A stretch of 9,733 nucleotides of DNA. Origin: an uncultured Flavobacteriaceae bacterium (GTDB taxonomy: Bacteria > Bacteroidota > Bacteroidia > Flavobacteriales > Flavobacteriaceae). A program made the translations under genes and the position numbers. The notes under the pieces are model-generated. The model was given only the letters and a program-made list of their open reading frames with translations, was not told the origin of the DNA and searched no databases. Below, piece after piece: positions 6,660 to 9,733 of the stretch (position 1 is the stretch's first letter; each line of letters begins with the position of its first letter). The DNA lies in the NCBI GenBank assembly GCA_947311815.1, contig CAMZMA010000015.1:1-9733 (forward strand), in the 5' to 3' direction.

Positions 6660-7910
6660 TTAATCTATTTTTTTTAGAGCAACACATGCATTGTGTCCTC
6701 CAAAACCGAAAGTATTACTAAGAGCGATGTTAACATCTCTTTTTTGTGCCTTATTAAACGTAAAGTTTAAATTAGCATCTATCTCCTCATCATCTGTAAA
6801 ATGATTAATAGTTGGCGGTACAATACCATGTTTAATTGACAATATCGATGCAATGGCCTCAACAGCTCCTGCTGCACCTAATAAGTGCCCAGTCATAGAT
6901 TTTGTAGAGTTTATATTAATGTTGTAAGCATGTGCGCCAAAGACTTCTTTAATTGCTTTAGATTCTGCAATATCTCCTAACGGAGTAGAAGTTCCGTGCA
7001 TATTAATAGCATCTACATCTTCTGGTTTTATACCAGCGTTTTTTAAACAGTTTTTCATCACGTTTTTTGCTCCTAATCCATCAGGATGCGGTGCGGTAAT
7101 ATGATGAGCATCTGAAGACATTCCGCCTCCAATAACTTCTGCATAAATTTTTGCTCCACGCGCTTTTGCGTGTTCATATTCTTCTAAAATAAGAGCTCCT
7201 GCTCCTTCTCCTAAAACAAAACCATCTCTATCTTTATCAAAAGGTCTTGAGGCTGTTTTATAGTTGTCATTATTGGTAGAAAGGGCATGCATTGCATTAA
7301 AACCTCCCATACCAGCAATAGTAACTGATGCTTCAGAACCTCCTGTTACAAATGCGTCTGCATATCCTAAGCGGATATAATTAAACGCATCAATAATAGC
7401 ATTTGATGACGAGGCACAGGCTGAAACAGTACCAAAATTTGGCCCTCTAAAACCGTGTTTGATAGATATTTGACCAGGAGCGATATCTCCAATCATTTTA
7501 GGAATAAAAAAAGGATTAAACCTTGGCGAACCGTCTCCAGCAGCAAAGTTTAATACCTCATTTTGAAAAGTTTCTAAACCACCTATACCCGATCCCCAAA
7601 TAACACCAATCCTATCAAAATCCATGTTTTCTGAGTTTATTCCTGCATCTGCAATGGCTTCGTCAGAAGCTACCTCTGCATATTGAGAAAATCGATCCAT
7701 TTTACGGGCCGCTTTTCTGTTAATAAAGTCGGTAACTTCAAAGTTTTTAACCTCACATGCAAAACGAGTTTTGAACTTGGTAGTATCAAACCGTGTAATA
7801 GGTGCGGCTCCACTAACTCCGTTAATTAAGCCGCTCCAATATTGTTCTATATTGTTTCCAATTGGTGTTAATGCACCAAGTCCTGTTACTACAACTCGTT
7901 TTAATTGCAT
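6660..7910 (-). CDS. fabF: Beta-ketoacyl-ACP synthase II
   Basis: This cytoplasmic condensing enzyme of type II fatty acid synthesis joins malonyl-ACP to a growing acyl-ACP. Its 416 residues match the family, and the catalytic triad is offset by two from E. coli FabF: Cys165 in VSACASSSN, His305 in MHGTSTPLGD and His342 in TGHLLGAAG, with Lys337 in STKSMTGH. The glycine-rich FGFGGHNA stretch (401-408) near the C-terminus closes the fold. The two thiolase-like halves are intact. The complete Cys-His-His set separates it from chain-length-factor paralogues, which lack the Cys. It lies 7 bp after acpP, its substrate carrier, so the pair is probably translated from one message. The start at the ATG leading into MQLKRVVVTGLGALTP is the conserved one. 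Confidence 0.97.
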   Translation of the reverse strand: MQLKRVVVTGLGALTPIGNNIEQYWSGLINGVSGAAPITRFDTTKFKTRFACEVKNFEVTDFINRKAARKMDRFSQYAEVASDEAIADAGINSENMDFDRIGVIWGSGIGGLETFQNEVLNFAAGDGSPRFNPFFIPKMIGDIAPGQISIKHGFRGPNFGTVSACASSSNAIIDAFNYIRLGYADAFVTGGSEASVTIAGMGGFNAMHALSTNNDNYKTASRPFDKDRDGFVLGEGAGALILEEYEHAKARGAKIYAEVIGGGMSSDAHHITAPHPDGLGAKNVMKNCLKNAGIKPEDVDAINMHGTSTPLGDIAESKAIKEVFGAHAYNININSTKSMTGHLLGAAGAVEAIASILSIKHGIVPPTINHFTDDEEIDANLNFTFNKAQKRDVNIALSNTFGFGGHNACVALKKID

Positions 7911-7917
7911 ATAAATG

Positions 7918-8154
7918 TTACTTTTTTGCTCCTTCTATATAGCTAATTGCTTGACCAACTGTTCCGATGTTTTCGGCTTGATCGTCTGGAATTTGAATAT
8001 CGAATTCTTTTTCGAATTCCATAATCAATTCAACAGTATCTAAAGAATCTGCTCCTAAATCGTTTGTGAAGCTAGCTTCTGTTGTTACTTCGTTATCATC
8101 AACTCCTAATTTGTCTATGATGATAGCTTTTACTCTTGATGCAATGTCTGACAT
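7918..8154 (-). CDS. acpP: Acyl carrier protein
   Basis: This is a 78-residue acidic carrier that holds fatty acyl chains on a phosphopantetheine arm. The attachment site is Ser37 in the GADSLDTVEL motif, and the protein shows the expected four-helix pattern (for example EFEKEFDIQIPDD at 46-58 leading into helix III). It is the first gene of the leftward series, followed after 7 bp by fabF. A good -7 promoter element sits just upstream, at 8184-8191, giving a short A+T-rich leader. No Shine-Dalgarno site is visible; the A-rich bases before the ATG are typical of the phylum. Carriers for polyketide or other pathways are less likely because fabF and rnc flank it, the usual setting of the housekeeping gene. 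Confidence 0.97.
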   Translation of the reverse strand: MSDIASRVKAIIIDKLGVDDNEVTTEASFTNDLGADSLDTVELIMEFEKEFDIQIPDDQAENIGTVGQAISYIEGAKK

Positions 8155-8183
8155 AATTTTATGTTTTTAAATTTAAATCGGGG

Positions 8184-8191
8184 CAAAAATA
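8184..8191 (-). promoter_or_regulatory. -7 promoter element for acpP-fabF-rnc
   Basis: On the reverse strand this reads TATTTTTG followed by C, a full match to the Bacteroidota -7 consensus TAnnTTTG. It lies 29 bases upstream of the acpP start codon, which would give a leader of roughly 20-25 bases. A matching -33 TTG is not clear; only a TTA is found at about the right spacing. This is the best promoter candidate in the window. Confidence 0.6.
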
Positions 8192-8276
8192 CAAATCTTA
8201 TTTTTTAATTCTAATTTTTCCTCGAAAATATGACCTCTAAAATAAAAAAAATTAAGTACATTTTCTATAAAGATAT

Positions 8277-8284
8277 CATATTTG
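8277..8284 (+). promoter_or_regulatory. Possible -7 promoter element for purN-rnhA
   Basis: CATATTTG matches TAnnTTTG except at its first base and lies 44 bases before the chosen purN start codon. No strong -33 TTG is seen 17-23 bases upstream. It falls inside the stretch that would be coding if purN were started at the upstream ATG (8230), which argues for the downstream start. Confidence 0.3.
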
Positions 8285-8328
8285 TTAATAATTATTCTTT
8301 TTTTTGTGTTCACATAATTCTAATTCTT

Positions 8329-8901
8329 ATGAAACGCATTGTTATTTTCGCATCTGGTTCTGGATCTAATGCAGAAAAAATCATTCAATACTTTCAATCA
8401 ACTAAAACTGCTGTGGTTACACAGGTGCTATCTAACAATGAGCATGCCAAAGTTTTAAAAAAATGTAAAACATTAAATACTAGTGGTTTGTATTTTGAAA
8501 AAGCAGATTTTTTTACTTCGGATGTTGTACTTAACCTATTAAAAAAAGAAGCTGATTATATTGTTTTAGCGGGTTTTTTATTAAAGATACCTTCTAAAAT
8601 TATAGAAGCATTTCCTAATAAAATTATAAATATACATCCTGCATTATTGCCAAAATTTGGCGGAAAAGGGATGTACGGAATGCATGTTCACAGAGCTGTA
8701 AAAGAGCAAAAAGAGACAGAAAGTGGCATTACCATCCATTTTGTAAATGAAAATTATGACGAAGGATCTATTATTTTTCAGAAAAAGACGTCAATTTCTA
8801 CAGATGACACACCAGAAATCATCGCTAAAAAAGTATTAAAATTAGAACATTTATATTTTCCGAAAGTAATTGAGCAAGTAATTTTAGAAAATCATGGCTA
8901 A
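8329..8901 (+). CDS. purN: Phosphoribosylglycinamide formyltransferase (GART)
   Basis: This enzyme transfers a formyl group from 10-formyltetrahydrofolate to GAR, the third step of purine synthesis. With the ATG at 8329 it has 190 residues, close to the family norm. It opens MKRIVIFASGSGSN, the nucleotide-binding loop (9-14) at its conserved distance from the start. The catalytic set is complete: Asn101 and His103 in NIHPALLPKF and Asp144 in NYDEGSI (DEG replacing the common DGG). An insert of several residues, GGKGMYGMH (111-119), follows the NIHP loop compared with E. coli. The frame stays open to an ATG at 8230, but the extra 33 residues are lysine-, isoleucine- and phenylalanine-rich with no family match, so I rejected that start. 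Its stop codon overlaps the next gene by 8 bp, suggesting coupled translation. It diverges from acpP. Confidence 0.95.
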   Translation: MKRIVIFASGSGSNAEKIIQYFQSTKTAVVTQVLSNNEHAKVLKKCKTLNTSGLYFEKADFFTSDVVLNLLKKEADYIVLAGFLLKIPSKIIEAFPNKIINIHPALLPKFGGKGMYGMHVHRAVKEQKETESGITIHFVNENYDEGSIIFQKKTSISTDDTPEIIAKKVLKLEHLYFPKVIEQVILENHG

Positions 8902-9529
8902 AAAAAAATATTATGTGGTTTGGAAAGGAAAAGAAACAGGTGTTTTTACCTCTTGGAATGCTTGTAAAAAACAAATTGATGGTTTTGAAGGCGCTCAATA
9001 CAAATCTTTTATTGATGAAAACGAGGCGGAATTAGCTTTTACCAAGCAATTTTCTGATTACAGAGGTAAAAACACCAAAAAACCTATTCTTTCTGCTGCC
9101 GAAAAATCTAAATTCGGTTTACCAATTTTAGAAAGTATTTCGGTAGATGCTGCTTGTAGTGGCAATCCTGGAAAAATGGAATATAGAGGTGTTTTAACAC
9201 ATTCTAAAAAAGAAATTTTTAGAAAAGGACCTTTTAAAAAAGGAACAAATAATATTGGGGAGTTTTTAGCCTTGGTACACGGAATTGCACTGTTAAAAAG
9301 TAAAAATATGAAAAACCTTCCTATTTATTCTGATTCTAAAATTGCGATGGGTTGGATTCATAAAAAACGTTGCAATACCAAAATAACTTTTAATACTGAG
9401 AATAAAGAGTTGTTAGCGCTTATAAAGCGTGCCGAAAAATGGTTGCAAGAAAACTCGTTTAAAAACCCTATTTTAAAATGGGAAACCAAAGCGTGGGGAG
9501 AAATTCCTGCAGATTTTGGTAGAAAGTAA
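8894..9529 (+). CDS. rnhA: Ribonuclease HI with N-terminal viroplasmin-like domain
   Basis: This 211-residue enzyme degrades the RNA strand of RNA-DNA hybrids, as in R-loops and replication primers. Residues 3-48 form a viroplasmin-type (caulimovirus VI) module: the KKYYVVWKGKETGVF start, Trp22, and the later Tyr36-Lys37-Ser38-Phe39 pattern. In other RNases H this module binds RNA-DNA hybrids. A linker (about 50-80) leads to the RNase H fold with Asp85 in SVDAACSGNPG, Glu123 in NNIGEFLAL, Asp147 in YSDSKIA and Asp207 in IPADFGRK, a full four-carboxylate site. The stretch before the last Asp is short and lacks the His found in E. coli RNase HI (His124), which is common in this type. The start codon lies inside the end of purN, so the two genes form one unit. 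A possible shared terminator begins at the stop codon. Confidence 0.93.
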   Translation: MAKKKYYVVWKGKETGVFTSWNACKKQIDGFEGAQYKSFIDENEAELAFTKQFSDYRGKNTKKPILSAAEKSKFGLPILESISVDAACSGNPGKMEYRGVLTHSKKEIFRKGPFKKGTNNIGEFLALVHGIALLKSKNMKNLPIYSDSKIAMGWIHKKRCNTKITFNTENKELLALIKRAEKWLQENSFKNPILKWETKAWGEIPADFGRK

Positions 9530-9565
9530 AAAGCCTCATAAATTTTTAATTTACAAGACTTTTTT
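9528..9565. terminator. Possible bidirectional terminator between rnhA and sdhB
   Basis: The two halves pair around a TTT loop (9545-9547). TAAATT (9539-9544) pairs with AATTTA (9548-9553). Then come two mismatches (38/54 and 37/55), T-A and C-G pairs, one mismatch (34/58), a G-C pair and five A-T pairs (28-32 with 60-64). Runs of A on the left and T on the right (9560-9565) suit termination from either direction. The stem is imperfect and A+T-rich, so strength is doubtful, but the site fits two converging genes. Confidence 0.5.
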
Positions 9566-9584
9566 ATAATTGGTTAGTTGATTT

Positions 9585-9733
9585 TTATCCTTTTAAACTC
9601 GCTTTTAAAAATTCTCTATATAATCGTGCTATATTGGTTAAAGAAATTCCTTTAGGGCATTCTATTTCACAAGCTCCAGTATTGGTACAATTACCAAAAC
9701 CTTCTAAATCCATTTGATTTATCATATTTATAA
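9585..9733 (-). CDS. sdhB: Succinate dehydrogenase/fumarate reductase iron-sulfur subunit, C-terminal end
   Basis: Only the last 48 codons and the stop are in the window; the gene continues past the right edge. The fragment contains the last iron-sulfur cluster signature, CTNTGACEIECPKG (residues 15-28 of the fragment), with Cys15, Cys21 and Cys25 spaced CX5CX3CP as in SdhB/FrdB, followed by a helical LTNIARLYREFLKASLKG end. The protein passes electrons from the flavoprotein subunit to the quinone site at the inner membrane, linking the citric acid cycle to respiration. The match to Bacteroidota SdhB/FrdB is strong, but whether the complex works mainly as succinate dehydrogenase or fumarate reductase cannot be read from this piece. 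It converges on rnhA, 55 bp apart. Confidence 0.9.
   Translation of the reverse strand, partial: INMINQMDLEGFGNCTNTGACEIECPKGISLTNIARLYREFLKASLKG

Noticed and set aside
8230..8328. N-terminal extension of purN starting at the ATG at 8230
   Set aside because: The 33 extra residues are low-complexity and precede the conserved MKRIVIFASGSGSN opening; they also cover the likely purN promoter.

Overview
The window looks like core chromosome from a member of the Flavobacteriaceae (Bacteroidota), probably close to Polaribacter or Tenacibaculum; the genus is a guess. Four things support this. The DNA is strongly A+T-rich. A secreted enzyme ends in a type IX secretion (T9SS) sorting domain with a YPNP motif. 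There is an IPExxxVDY-family protein, known from this phylum, between rnc and pyk. Promoter-like sites fit the Bacteroidota TTG/TAnnTTTG pattern, and no start codon has a clear GGAGG-type ribosome site.

Layout. Left part, + strand (151-3931): a secreted GH18 glycosidase of the YaaH/SleL-like subtype with a T9SS tail, then a large membrane-anchored M28 zinc aminopeptidase with nine predicted transmembrane segments. Middle, - strand (8154 down to 3921): the series acpP, fabF, rnc, IPExxxVDY gene, pyk, read from right to left. It is tightly packed at its acpP-fabF-rnc start (7 and 9 bp gaps) and looser further on (262 bp from rnc's start side to the small gene's end is all rnc and an 82 bp gap, then 95 bp before pyk). 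Right part, + strand (8329-9529): purN and an RNase HI with a viroplasmin-like N-terminal domain, overlapping by 8 bp and diverging from acpP. At the far right the last 48 codons of sdhB (succinate dehydrogenase/fumarate reductase iron-sulfur subunit) enter on the - strand, facing rnhA across an imperfect A+T-rich hairpin that could stop transcription from both sides.

How the genes relate. acpP and fabF supply fatty acid elongation and rnc processes structured RNA; acpP-rnc linkage also occurs in Firmicutes. pyk makes pyruvate and ATP at the end of glycolysis, so the series joins central carbon flux, lipid synthesis and RNA processing. purN (purine synthesis) and rnhA (RNA-DNA hybrid removal) form a second short unit started from the same 174 bp intergenic region. 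The GH18 enzyme and M28 peptidase look like envelope or scavenging functions and are probably transcribed separately.

No CRISPR array, transposon, tRNA, rRNA or phage gene is visible, and I found no convincing new multi-gene system. The points most worth a second look are the conserved small gene of unknown function inside the core operon, the nine-helix M28 protein, an Asp-to-Asn change at a metal-binding position of RNase III, the GH18 motif variant, and the 11 bp tail-to-tail overlap of the M28 gene with pyk.
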